From NCBI GenBank assembly GCA_030998225.1, contig JAPYXD010000715.1, positions 3,348,001-3,412,000 on the forward strand: 64,000 nucleotides of DNA, read 5' to 3'. Both the position numbers and the translations under genes were made by a program. The first letter of the stretch is position 1; every line of letters begins with the position of its first letter. This DNA is from Diplolepis rosae (Eukaryota; Arthropoda; Insecta; Hymenoptera; Diplolepididae). Under the pieces are notes generated by a model. The model was given only the letters and a program-made list of their open reading frames with translations, was not told the origin of the DNA and did not search any database. This document shows positions 25,390 through 36,242 of the stretch, piece after piece.

Positions 25390-25860
25390 TATTATAAAAT
25401 ATAGTCTTGGAAATCCTAACGGCATATATATTGCTTGAAAATGCTCAGTGCTTATGTAGCTAATGTTAGCGGCGACACATGATATGTAGTAAAATGCATA
25501 TTCCCGACAATTTCAAGATAATCGATCCGAAAATTTTTAGAAGCCTTCCTTTAATATTGGGGAATAAATGTTTCACTCCGAACCTATAAAACCACATGAC
25601 ATTAGTAATAAAAGGGATAATCCACTAACTAATGCATTTTTGAATCAATTCGTCACATACATTTACTATTTTATTCAATTAAACTTTGGATTCGGATTCT
25701 ACGAAAAAATCCGCGATAGATAGTGTTATAAGTAAACAGTAAGGACACGAGTCAAGTAGCCATAGGAGAAACATAAGTGCGGGTGAGCGAAGACGGGGAG
25801 GCATAAGAGTTCCTCTATCTAAACGTTTGCCTGATGTTTTTTTCACAAAAACGCACACAC

Positions 25861-25868
25861 ATGTGCAA
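25861..25868. repeat. Target-site duplication, left copy
   Basis: ATGTGCAA directly precedes the TAGAGTAG terminus; the identical octamer follows the other end at 28483-28490. Confidence 0.85.
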
Positions 25869-28482
25869 TAGAGTAGCCCAAAATGACTTATTTTCATAGA
25901 GGGTTTCGATCCACCCAATTTCGATTTTAAATGGTGCCTATGGAGATCTGAAGTTTCCCATTTCAATTGCATGGGAGAAAATGCCTTTTTTGTAATGGAG
26001 TCATAATGAAATTTGTTTATCAATCAATTTTATTTTTTCCATACCTTAGCTTTATAATTTAACACAAAATCATTCCATTAAACAAATTAAATTGTTTTAA
26101 AGAATGTTTACAAACAGTATTACATTTACTGATTTTAAATATTCCTCCTAAGAGACATCTTCAACATTTTCGGGTATACCTGGGGATTTATATTCAGCAG
26201 AGATCTTTGCCCTCTATATAATTGTATACCTGTTCCCCACTTACACGAAAGGACCTTCCAAGTTGATTAGGGCTACTTTCTTTCTTGTTTCCTTAGTTCT
26301 GTCAGTAGTTTCTCGGCTGTTCCTGTGTTGATTACGTTCAACTATCGCTCACCTTGTAGTGGATGAAGTGAAAGTTTTCAGGGCAAAAACAAACCCATTG
26401 GTAAGAGATCCCCAACGCTGCGTGAAAAAAGTAGAAAATTCGTATGCAGTATACAAGAATATACAAGAAATTCCCAGCTTGAGAACACAGGCATAAAAAA
26501 AGAAGAATGATTTTTTAGAAAAGCTGGAAATAATATTCGACATCACACCGCAATTAGTATTAGAGGTCTGAAAAGTTTCAGAAGAAGCCAAATTATTTTT
26601 GATAAACCAAAGGAAAAAGACCCAAGAAGGATGTCTTGTACCCGTAAGACCATATATTGATGAAAAGCAGGAACGAGTGGAAACTGTTCAGATTCAGATC
26701 TTCTCTTGTTGTAGGTCGCTGAGCACAGCCTGAAGTCTACAAAAAAAATTCACCAGGGCACGGTGTTCAATTTATGAAAAATTGTCTTGACCTTCAAGTC
26801 ACCTTAAAAATTGACCTGAAGGTCATGATCGTTAAGGCGATGTACACCTTAACATTTCATCAACTTTTGCGAAAAATCTTGAACGTTTGTTCACCCCGAA
26901 AAACCAAGACAATTCAGAAAAAGGGCATCTGGTCGTTTCTCAGACATTTGACCTTAGTTTTTTACCTTTCCAAGGTCACAATAACCATTTTTCCACAGGT
27001 TATTTTTGACGTGAAATTTCCCGCTCTTTTTAAATCCGCAGTCAAACATAGGGGTTCGTATTTAAGAAGAGGGTCTTACCTCCATTTGACCTTGAAAATT
27101 GACCTCAAGGTCAAAATTGATGGTACAGTCAAATGTCTCCCTCGGTCCTGGTCAACCTTTGTCCGTACCATTTTTTCGTAGATAAAGTGTTTTAGAAGAT
27201 ATTTGGTATTATAGATTAAAATGGGTCACCGTGTATATATATATTAATTATATTAATATATCATAATATATTACTCATTTAATCATATGCAATACGTCGT
27301 ATCCAAGGACATACTGACATTTTATATACGTTTCGAAACGTTTCTTGCAAACATTATTTAAAAGATCATTTAATCATTTGTGATTATTGGATTAAACTAT
27401 TTCATTACTTTCAATGTTATAAAGTAAAGAAAATTATTAACATAAGAATTTTATTAATTTTTTTTATTCCAGAGACTCGTATGGAATTGGGATCATCGAC
27501 TATCAGCAGTGATTCACTTAGAACCTTGAACACAAATTTTTCTTCTGCTAATGTGGAAATTAAATTGTTTGGTCCATCCGGTATCCAAAGACTTCGAAAA
27601 ACATCCGTTTTAACTGAAAGACTTTCTGCGGCTTTTGAACCAGCAAAAGTGAGTGACCGGCAAGTAGTTGATATCCTTATGACGTGTGCTGATGCTCTAG
27701 GAGTCAGTCTTCTTTCTGCTGTCTTAAGCAGATCCTCTGTACACATATTATGAGAAAAATTTAGCATAAAATACATGGAGAAAATTCGAGAATAAAGTAG
27801 CCGTCTTACATTGGGATGGGAAAAAGCTCCCTGGCCTCAATAGCAAGAACAAAATGGAGTGACTGCCTATTATCATTAGCGCAGAAGGTGAGGAAATGCG
27901 TTTACAGTGAAACCTCTTTGATGAGGTGCAAGCTTTCTGCTGTGATACGACAGCTCCAAACACTGGGAATTACAAAGGTATTTGGAAGTTAATAGAGGTT
28001 GCCTTGGAGCGTGATATTATGCTGTTTTCTTGTCGTTATCATAGATCACTTGAAATTTCAGTCTGGACTGGAAGATCGGCTTGTGAAAAAAGCTCTTCAA
28101 AGTGGAGTAGATGTCGAGTTCAAGAAACAATGTACCAGGCTAGGTGGTTGACAAAAGCCCTGTATGTCCTGAAAATATTTCTCTGTCGAAAAGTGTCCAT
28201 ACGTACAATACATCAAATTCTTCTCTGGATATCCTCTATAATCCCTATAAGTTTAATACAAGATTTTCGCTAACCCCTAACAATTATTCAAAAAATCCCA
28301 AAAAGTGATTTTCCCCCATGCAATTCACATGGAAAACTTCAGGCCTCCATAGACACCATTTAAAATCGAAATTTTGTGAAACAAAAAAAAAGAACTTACT
28401 TCTCTGGATTTGGGAACAAAGTGGGAGGATCGAGACCCCCTAGTATGAAAAAAATGTGGCAATGTATTTTTGGACTACCCTA
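25869..28482 (+). mobile_element. hAT-like DNA transposon with 8-bp target duplication
   Basis: Ends TAGAGTAGCCCAAAA and, on the other side, the complement of TAGGGTAGTCCAAAAA, flanked by identical ATGTGCAA octamers. Inverted repeats extend for more than 110 bp with indels (checkpoint ATTTTAAATGGTG near 25925 and its complement near 28356). An 8-bp duplication and termini of the YARNG type are hAT traits. The interior holds a two-exon transposase relic on the plus strand. An insertion rich in AAGGTCA motifs (about 26770-27180) sits in the intron. Confidence 0.85.
26345..28310 (+). pseudogene. hAT-like transposase relic, two exons
   Basis: Exon 1 (about 26345-26643) contains RDPQRCVKKVENSYAVYKN and KLEIIFDITPQLV, and ends at a GTAAG donor at 26644. 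Exon 2 begins after TTTTTTTATTCCAG at 27473. It reads KVSDRQVVDILMTCADALG, then HWDGKKLPGLNSKN with a candidate first catalytic Asp, then CDTTAPNTGNYKG with a candidate second Asp, then CRYHRSLEISV, which parallels the CxxH motif of hAT enzymes. I recall this set from unnamed arthropod proteins (DTT-x-NTG...CRHH signature). Stops lie near 27890 and 27750, and the C-terminal part with the expected Glu is missing. Confidence 0.7.
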
Positions 28483-28490
28483 ATGTGCAA

Positions 28491-30191
28491 ATACATACAT
28501 ACACGTGCTCGTATGCGATAGAAAACAGGAAAAGATAATCGTTTTGACAGAGAAACTCTAATGTCTCCTTGTATTTCTCTCATCTGCACTTATTCCTTCC
28601 TTATGGCTACTTGAATTGCCTCTTTACTGTATATCTATAAACTCGTTGAATATTGAATTTTTATGTATTTCAATTTTCTATGTGAGGCACAAATCATTAC
28701 CTAAACTACACAATGCAGTTTTATGCCTACATAAAGACGTAACGATAAGAAGGTGTAAACAGGAAAAAAGACATTCGAGTTACAAAACGCATGATGGCAC
28801 CCCTAGGATCTTATGATTAAATAAGATCATTTTTCTTTAATTTACTCTTCGTTACTCACATCAAGTTTTGTAATGCAGTTACTTGCAGATGGGTGAAATA
28901 CTCACCCTATTTTCAGACACAATTGAAAAGTCGCAGTGAGTAAAAAGCTTAATAACTTCAAAGCTAAGTTTTAACCTTTCCAGTTCACTTTTTATATCGC
29001 AGCTTATTATCTTAAGACATTGGGTAACTCTTTGAATAAAACCTTGTTGCTCTAAAATAAATCGACCGATTCAAATAAAACTTTGTCATTTCGAAGGTGT
29101 TACGAAGGAAAATTTTACCCCGTCATATTGGAAAGTTTGTTCCAATGCCAAACTAAAAATATCGTTCTTTCTCGCTGTCGCACGATACTCCAACGGTATC
29201 ATTAGTTAAATGCAATAATTAGAATTTAAACCATGTACAAGTTCAATATTGTATGACTTTGCCTTGAATTCTGCACTACGAGGGACATCGAGGGCCTCTT
29301 TAGGATTCTAGGGACGCCTGGAGAGCTAAAAGTCAATCACTGCCACTCAAAAATTATGAATCGCAGCCTAACTTAGCTATATTCCCGCGACTTCGGTATG
29401 CCGATACCTGTCACCCCTGACATTTTGGAGTAAATGGGGATGTGGTAAAACCGAAAGAAATTGAAAGCCAAAGCTTCATGGCTCTGAAACAAGACTTATT
29501 CGCTTTATAACGAATCCTTGGTCTCCATAACAGTCATTTTGAGGGAGGAAATCATCTCACAACTCGTAAGGGCACTTGCCGCTATTACAGCCCTGGAATG
29601 ATATTCCAGTCTCAACCTAGACTCCCTGTAAGTACGAATGCGATAAAGATCTGGTCATTTGTACTATTGTCGCGTGTGTGCCAGTAAAAGTACTCACTCT
29701 AGTAGAGGACAAGAATTTTTCTTATTATGTTCCACGCTACCGAAGATGCTTTTAATTATGTCCTGATTACAGGTAGATTGCCAATGACGGACTTAGTGTT
29801 ACCGATTGGCAGTGAGCGAAAAACGAAATTGATTGGAGGAGCCAAATCCGCGCTGAGCAAGCAGTGAATTAGCGCCAACTTTGAAGCCGCGTCTCAAGAA
29901 TAGCAAGGCAAGACGCTCGACTTTTATCAAGCTTCGGTCTCTTTCATCCAGATGCAGCCAGCGCGATCGGACTTGACCTAGTGTGGCAAGTTTCATTCTA
30001 TTGTATTGCTACATTAATGTTTCGCGAAATATAAAATCTCCGAGACTCGTCTAGTCAAAGTAAGGTCTGTTTCTGAAGGTATGAAGCCTTAAGGGTTTTA
30101 GAGTTTATCGTCAGTTCAGTTAGTTTTGAGTTACGAAATGAAGAGAATTCTCTCAAACCTCCAAGGCTATTTTTTGCCTCTAATTCGTCAA
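28491..30191. other. Unassigned intronic sequence
   Basis: No gene or repeat boundary recognised. The short open frames at 28616-28816 and 29799-29996 have no family features. Confidence 0.35.
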
Positions 30192-30334
30192 TTACAACAA
30201 TTTTTTTTTAATCGATCGGAAATTTACTCAAGAATATGATGGTTTTGTTACATTTGTGATATTATTTAATTTAGCAAAGTTATATTTGAAAATTTAAACA
30301 ATTTTTTTCGAAATGGCAATAATTTCAAAATGGG

Positions 30335-31240
30335 TATTCCCGTTGCATCACCAACTAAAACCTTATGCGCGACCCCACAGCCCGTGCCAAATTGGCAAGG
30401 ACCTGGGCCGCGTTTTTGGTCTGAATCACGGCTACGTGTATGTAGGCGTAGCCAGTGAGAATATGACGTTTGTCCCTGATTGCCGGACAATCGCAGAGTA
30501 TATGGGTGGAAGTTTCGTTGACTTCCCCACATAATCGACAAAGAGGACTTTCTGCAAGCCCTATCTTATGTCTGTGATAAGCGAGGTTGCCGTGACCAAT
30601 AAACACTTCTGTTATGGTCTTTACCTCGGTTCTACTAAGCCTGCGTATGTCTGCAGCTCGTTTGGGGTTAAGATGCTCCCCCATGAGGGTTTTGGCTTGC
30701 TAGCATGCCGCAGCCTTATGCCACTCTTCCTGGTGTTTCTCGGCCAGCCACTTGTTGATGTCTTCTGTGACCAACTTATTTGAAGCACCTATTACTGGTT
30801 CTAGACCAGTAGGATTTCGTTTTGACACTAGCTTGGCTAGTCTATCCGCTCTCATTTCCCTTGATACCTCTGTGACCAGGGATCCAATGGACTGTGACTT
30901 GGTTGTCTTCCGCTAGTTTGTTCAATGCTACATGGCATTCCCAAACCAGCGTCGAGGTAGTCACTAACTTACCTAGTGTCATGATGGCCGCTCTGCTATC
31001 CGAGCAGATGCGGATGTTCCTGCCGCGGCCATGATTCCGTGCTTTGTATGCGCATTGGAGTATGGTCGCAATCGCGGTTTGAAGAACTGTGAGGTGAGGT
31101 CCCAATGGGATCGCAAGACTTGTGTTGCTGTTCCTCCCATAAACACCAGCCCCCGCGCCCTCCCTTTTTTTGGAGCCGTCTGTAAACCAGTTGTCTCCAT
31201 CGCCTGGGAGGTGTGCGCGACCCACTTTCCAATCTTACAT
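30335..31240 (-). pseudogene. LINE ORF2: RNase H and C-terminal zinc finger
   Basis: In shifted frames downstream of the RT. RNase H at about 31225-30842 shows FTDGSKKREGAG (first Asp), the CSDSRAAIM segment and VTVHWIPGHRGIKGNE. A further shift leads to 30684-30355 with TEVFIGHGNLAYHRHKIG and CRLCGEVNETSTHILCDC, the CCHC-like finger typical of the end of ORF2. At least two frameshifts separate these from the main frame. Confidence 0.82.
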
Positions 31241-31352
31241 GGTTGAAAAGGTAACCTTGTACTTTTTGTCGAAGAGGTACCGCGGATACGTCCTATCTCT
31301 CATCATTTTCATGACTGGTCTCTTCGCGATGTACCAGTGTTCTAGTTGTACT

Positions 31353-33503
31353 TCACTTGTACCGCTTGGTAAAAATGACTACGTCAGTTTTGCCTGGGTT
31401 CACTGAGAGCCCTATTGTATGGCACCAGGTGTCTACAACTTTTAGCGTCTGTTGCATTACGCCCATCAGTGCATCCAAATGCATTCCGCGTACTATGACT
31501 AGGATGTCATCAGCATCTCCGATAAGGTGACATCCCTGGTCGGTAAGTAGATGCAATAGTTCGTCCACCACTAGATTCCACAGCAGGGGAGATAGTACTC
31601 CTCCCTGCGGGCACCCTGACTCAACGATCCCTCGAAGGGTGGTATTTCCTTTGGTTATCGTTATATTCCTGTTTCCTAGCATATGGCAGGTCCAGTCAAC
31701 GACAGCTATGGAGATTCCTTGCCTAATCATAGCCCTCCTGATCACTTCACTGGATGTGTGGTTAAAGGCACCCTCAATATCCATGAATGTTCCAATAGCG
31801 AATCCTTTAAGGTTCAGTTGGTCCTCAATTAGATTCACTGTTTTGCTCAGGGCTGTTTCAGTCGAGCGACTGGCCCTGTAGGCATGCTCATCCCTGTAAA
31901 GCGGTTTTGCCGTCAGAATCTTGTTGCGGATATATCTGTCCACGAGTCTCTCCACCGTCTTTAGTACGAAGGAGGTAAGGCTGATTGGTCGGAAATCCTT
32001 CAAAGACGTCCATCCGTTCTTGCCTGCTTTAGGTATAAATATTACCCTTGTCCCTCTCCAAGCCTTGGGGACATAACCCAGAGTTAGACTGGCCCTAACA
32101 AGTTTCACTAGCGGTCCTATGATGGGGTCCTCAGCCTTCTGCAGGAGGACCGGGTAGATGCCATCCGGACCTGGGGACTTGAAAGGGTTGAAAGACTTCA
32201 AGGCCCATCTAACCCCGGCTGGGGAGGCGATCTCGTAGGCCAGCCGCCCACGTATTCCCAATTGGGTCGCAGGCAGCGGTCGGTCCTTTTGAGAATACCC
32301 CCCCACCTCGGTCAGACCCTTAAAGCCCGGGAAGTGCGCCGTCGTCAGAAGGCTCAGGGTCTCCTCGTCCGACTCTGAGTATGTCCCGTCCGGCAGTCGA
32401 AGAGTGCTTAACATAGCTCCCGAGTTGCGGGACATTAGCCTGTTCAGCCTTGCCGCCTCCGCTCCCTTCACTATGTTTGAACAGAAGGGGGTCCAGCTCT
32501 TACCTTTGGCCTCCCTGATTTCTTTCCTATATGCATCCCTAGTTGCATTGGGCAAGTTCCATAGTTCTTCCGTATTGCCTTTTTTGGCCTGTCTGAACCT
32601 TTCTCTGGTTTCTTTACGAAGTTTTTCAAGCTTCCTATTCCACCAGTGAGTCTCCTGCGCTTTCTTGATTTTCGAAGGTAAGCAGTTGCGTTCATACGCA
32701 GTAATAATGGCTGACGAAAATTGGTCAGCCGCCCTTCCAAGGGTTTCTGCGTCTCTGATATCCATGGTTGTTCCGTGTAGTGCAGCTTGTACGTCAGTGG
32801 AGTAGCACTCCCAGTTTGTTTTACTCGGGTTTCTGGCCCAAGTAGGGCCAGAAGGTGCATAAGATTCCAGTTCGTACATTATCTGCATATGGTCAGATAC
32901 GGAGGGTTCATCTGAGACCCTCCATTTTTTTACTTTATCCCGAAAGCTCCCAGTGCAGAGGGTGATGTCGATTACCTCCTCTCGCACAGAGTTCCGAAAA
33001 GTCGGTATCGTACCTGTATTTAGAATATCCAAGTCAGTAGTGATTAGATAGTCCACTAGGTCTTCACCCCTTCTGTTGGTGTCCGTGTTACCCCACAGCT
33101 TATGGTGGGAGTTGGCATCGCACCCCAAGAGAAGGGGCAGGCGCCTTACCTTGCAGTAGTCCACCAGTGAGCGGACTTCCTCCGGTGGATGGGACGCCCC
33201 GTCATGAGGAGAGTATGCCGATCCCATGATTAGCTTACCAATACCTGTCAGATCGACTGAAGCCACCATGAGGTCGCTGGATGAAAGATCAAGTAGTGGG
33301 ACGATGTTGACGTTCTTCGCCAGGATGCATGTCCTCGGGTTGGGTGCCTCGGGGTACTTGTAACAATAAATGCCGCCCCCCCCCCCTAATCCCCTTATGA
33401 CATCGTTATTTATCCAAGGTTCTTGGATAAGTGAGATTCCTGTGTGCATCACAGCTATGCTTTTCTGCAGAACCGCTGAAGCGCTTTTGCTGAGCCTCAC
33501 CAT
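31353..33503 (-). pseudogene. LINE ORF2: endonuclease and reverse transcriptase
   Basis: A 716-codon open frame. Residues 15-210 form the apurinic-type endonuclease: IQEPWINN, LLLGCDANSHHKLWG and SDHMQIMY. Residues about 400-700 form the RT: FIPKAGKNGW, DFRPISLTSFVLKTVERL, GFAIGTFMDIEGAF, SGCPQGGVLSPLLWNLVVDE and the catalytic box. That box reads LIGDADDIL, so the aromatic residue before ADD is replaced by Asp (codon about 31515-31517). The frame stops soon after VNPGKTDVVIFTKRYK. The region that normally links RT to RNase H is largely missing. Confidence 0.85.
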
Positions 33504-33506
33504 ATG

Positions 33507-33782
33507 TTACAACAAACAATCGATGCGCCTCAGCTACAGATTTCTTCAAATTGAAAAAGTAACTTAAAAGCTCCCACAAATGATGCTTAATCGGCTCAAA
33601 AATCGACATTTTCGCACATAAAAGAATATATTATACTGTTGAAAACTTACTAATATTTCAAGGTTATGTTGTAGACAAATGTCCAACTTCACGACAGTGA
33701 CGTTTTGCAACTGTCAATTTCAACCAAAACTTACTAGTGACGCCAACTTTTGTCAAACCTCGGAAACTTATTTGTACACCTG
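33507..33782 (-). mobile_element. Mariner 5' end fragment
   Basis: The minus strand begins with a terminus CAGGTGTACAAATAAG near 33782, adjacent to TA. It continues to a transposase N-terminus at about 33609: MSIFEPIKHHLWELL followed by LKKSVAEAHRLFVV. It stops at the LINE boundary. The rest of the mariner is not found beyond the LINE's other flank, so the fragment was probably truncated before the LINE arrived. Confidence 0.7.
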
Positions 33783-34289
33783 ATATGATTTTATTGATAC
33801 CGACAACTCGAGGGGAAGTTACCGTTGGGGTATTGGCTAGACGGAGGGCCACTTTTATTTTTGTTAGCGTGATTTTCTTATAATACAGTAAAATATTTTA
33901 AAGGACCGGCGCACAATGGGCTAGAATCCCGAATTCCTGGTCGAAACCTCAAAATTCAAAGTATCTGTTTAAGCTTAAATTTCCCAAAATCTCATGCAGA
34001 TAGGGTTAGAGAGTTCCACTTTAAAAAGGCAAGTTTTCTACATGCGTTTCTCGACGAGTGGTACACAGTCAAACTCTCCCTTGTTGAGGATCGCGCGCGA
34101 CGCAGTGATCCCACAACGTGGGAGCACACACAATCAAGTGCGCCGTGTCAGTGTGTAGAGAATATTATTTATTAAGGAATGATAAAATATGATAATATTA
34201 TATATATAATATAATATACAATATCAAATATACCAATTAAGAAATTAAGTGGAAAATATTTTATTTAATTAAAATAAGAAATTAAGGTT

Positions 34290-34700
34290 AAAAATCTTCA
34301 TTCCTAATTACATAGTGATAGTAGGTAAAAATGGTCTCATTTAACGTTTTAGTGGCTTATATGCATAGACTTTTCAATGAAAAAAAAAATGCTTTACACA
34401 AAGGCAAAATTTTTTAATTGATGGAGTTGATCAAATTTATAAGCCCGAAACATGTTTTAATTAATATCTTGATTTAAATCTTCAAAGATTTATGGGACTT
34501 TAAATTTTACTGAGAATTTTCCAAGAATTTCTAATAATCTCAGAAATGTTTATATTAGTATTGATTGGAAATTTAGTAGCTTTGTTAGTTAACTATTTTA
34601 ATCAGAAAATTCTTCATTTTCGTAGATTTTTCAATTTTTCAATTAAAAATCTATCTATAGGCCACAAAAACGTGAGGTGAAAATTTTGAATTATCAGCTA
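34290..34700. repeat. Solo unit of the giant-palindrome repeat
   Basis: The block AACGTTTTAGTGGCTTAT, the ACTTTTCAATGA block and AATGCTTTACACAAAGG, followed by ATATCTTGATTTAAATCTTC, has the same order as the units in the arms at 12783-20552. This shows the arm sequence is a dispersed repeat family, not unique DNA. Confidence 0.6.
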
Positions 34701-35184
34701 CAATTTCTAGACAACAGAGATCTTAATTCGATTGTGGTAGGGCCCTAGCTGTTTTTCCCTGTCAGCAATCAGCTGCTGATAGGAAAAACTAGTGAGAGCC
34801 TTAATTAATATGAATTTCTGTTAAACTCCTTTCCACACCACCGAGGAGGTAGAGTTGCAGGCACGTTTTTTACATTCTCATCATGGATGAGAAGGTATTA
34901 GTCTTATGTGAAAAATCACTTTCCAAATTTTCATCAAATCTTTACGTTTTGAGACCACCTGACTCAAAAAAAACCAGAACCAAAAAAATAAGGACAAGTT
35001 CGTTAACCAGCCACATCCAACCAAAATTGAGAAAACTAGACCATTTTTTGTGTTTTTGAAAAAATCAAAAATTCCAATACTGGTTTTTGATAGTGCTCAT
35101 AAATCTCTACTGACTACCTTAATAAAATTCTTCGATTAAACCAAAATTAAAAATGTTACAGCATATTAAAACTTGAAAAAAGTC

Positions 35185-35700
35185 AATATCAAAATTCCAT
35201 TTTCCAGTTGAATTATACGATATAAGAAAAAAAGTTATGATACAAAATTATTTTCTACATAAAGATCTACAAATTTGTATTGCAACATTTTTTCATAAGA
35301 TGTATATTTTTCTTTTTAATTTAAAAAAATACTATTGAAAATCCAAAATTCAATTATTTTTAACAATAATATGTGAATTACGAAAAAAAGTAAGAATGCA
35401 AAGTTATTCGTTTCAAAAAGATCTACAATTTTTGTATCACATAGTTTCTGATAAAACATATATATTTCGTTTCAATACCAAAAAATACGATTAAAATTTA
35501 AAAATTCTATTTTTTAGACAAAATATGTGAGATACAAAAAAAACGTTTAGATGGAAAATTATTTGCCCGAATGGGGTCTACAAATTCTTATCAAGACATT
35601 TCTCGTCAGGATGTATATTTTATGTTTTGATTATAAGAAACAGTATTGAAAAAATTCCATTTTTTAATCTGAATATGTGATATGTTTATTTAAAAGTTAC
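35185..35700. repeat. Degenerate tandem array, unit about 155 bp
   Basis: Unit starts recognisable by AATTCCATTTT variants recur near 35191, 35346, 35504 and 35655. Each is followed by ATATGTGA, an AAAAAAGTTA-like run and AAGATCTACAAATTTGTAT variants. About three and a half diverged copies. Confidence 0.65.
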
Positions 35701-36005
35701 TGAAATGTATGCAGAAAATCGAGCGCGAAGCGCGAGTGTCATGATGAGGATGTGTTCCTTAAGGCCGATAGAGCTTCAAGTAAATTGAATTTTCTGTTTC
35801 ACTCAAACTCAAAAACAAATTTAGTGACTTTCAGAAAATGTGTAATTCACATCACCTGTAATATTATAAAATTGGTTTGAGCTTCAGTAACTCAAGGCAC
35901 ATAAAAAGAAATACACCTCTGTTTACTTGTGAATGGATGCTAATAGATGTCTTTTACCAAGATATTAAACATGATAGATAAAATCAAATAAAAAAATTTT
36001 TAGAA

Positions 36006-36062
36006 GTGCAGGGGTTTGAACTCGCATATGCTGCGTATCAGCCAATTATCTTGACCATCCTA
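36006..36062 (-). other. tRNA-like patch, possible SINE head
   Basis: On the minus strand GGATGGTCAAGATAATTGG resembles a Pol III A box region and GAGTTCAAACCCC a B box. The T-arm does not fold well and no acceptor stem is evident, so this is not called a functional tRNA. Confidence 0.3.
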
Positions 36063-36242
36063 ATACGATCGTTGTTAAATACTATTAATTTACGGACATT
36101 ATATAATTAGGACGATATGTTTTCCGAAATTCCTGAAAAATGATTATTTATACATTGCATTCAGAAGAATATTTCTGAGAATCGGCTTCAATCTTGCTCA
36201 TCAACTCATCAACATTATCAACATTATTAATATTATATACTA

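Larger units (their letters stand above)
30201..33506 (-). mobile_element. LINE (I/R1/LOA group), 5' truncated
   Basis: Flanked by TTACAACAA at 30192-30200 and 33507-33515, a 9-bp target duplication, with a short poly-T (poly-A on the minus strand) at 30201-30209. The interior encodes endonuclease, reverse transcriptase and RNase H of a non-LTR element. ORF1 and the 5' UTR are missing, as expected for target-primed insertion that stopped early. Confidence 0.85.
33783..36242. other. Intronic stretch with dispersed and tandem repeats
   Basis: No gene. It holds a single copy of the giant-palindrome repeat unit (about 34290-34700), a tandem array (35185-35700) and a tRNA-like patch near 36006-36062, listed separately. 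The segment 33895-34150 is unassigned. Confidence 0.4.

Noticed and set aside
26774..27181. 135-codon plus frame
   Set aside because: It lies over AAGGTCA-type repeats inside the intron of the hAT-like relic; the peptide is repeat-derived and matches no family.
36006..36062. Functional tRNA gene
   Set aside because: A/B box-like sequences are present, but the stems do not pair as a cloverleaf; kept only as a low-confidence tRNA-like patch.
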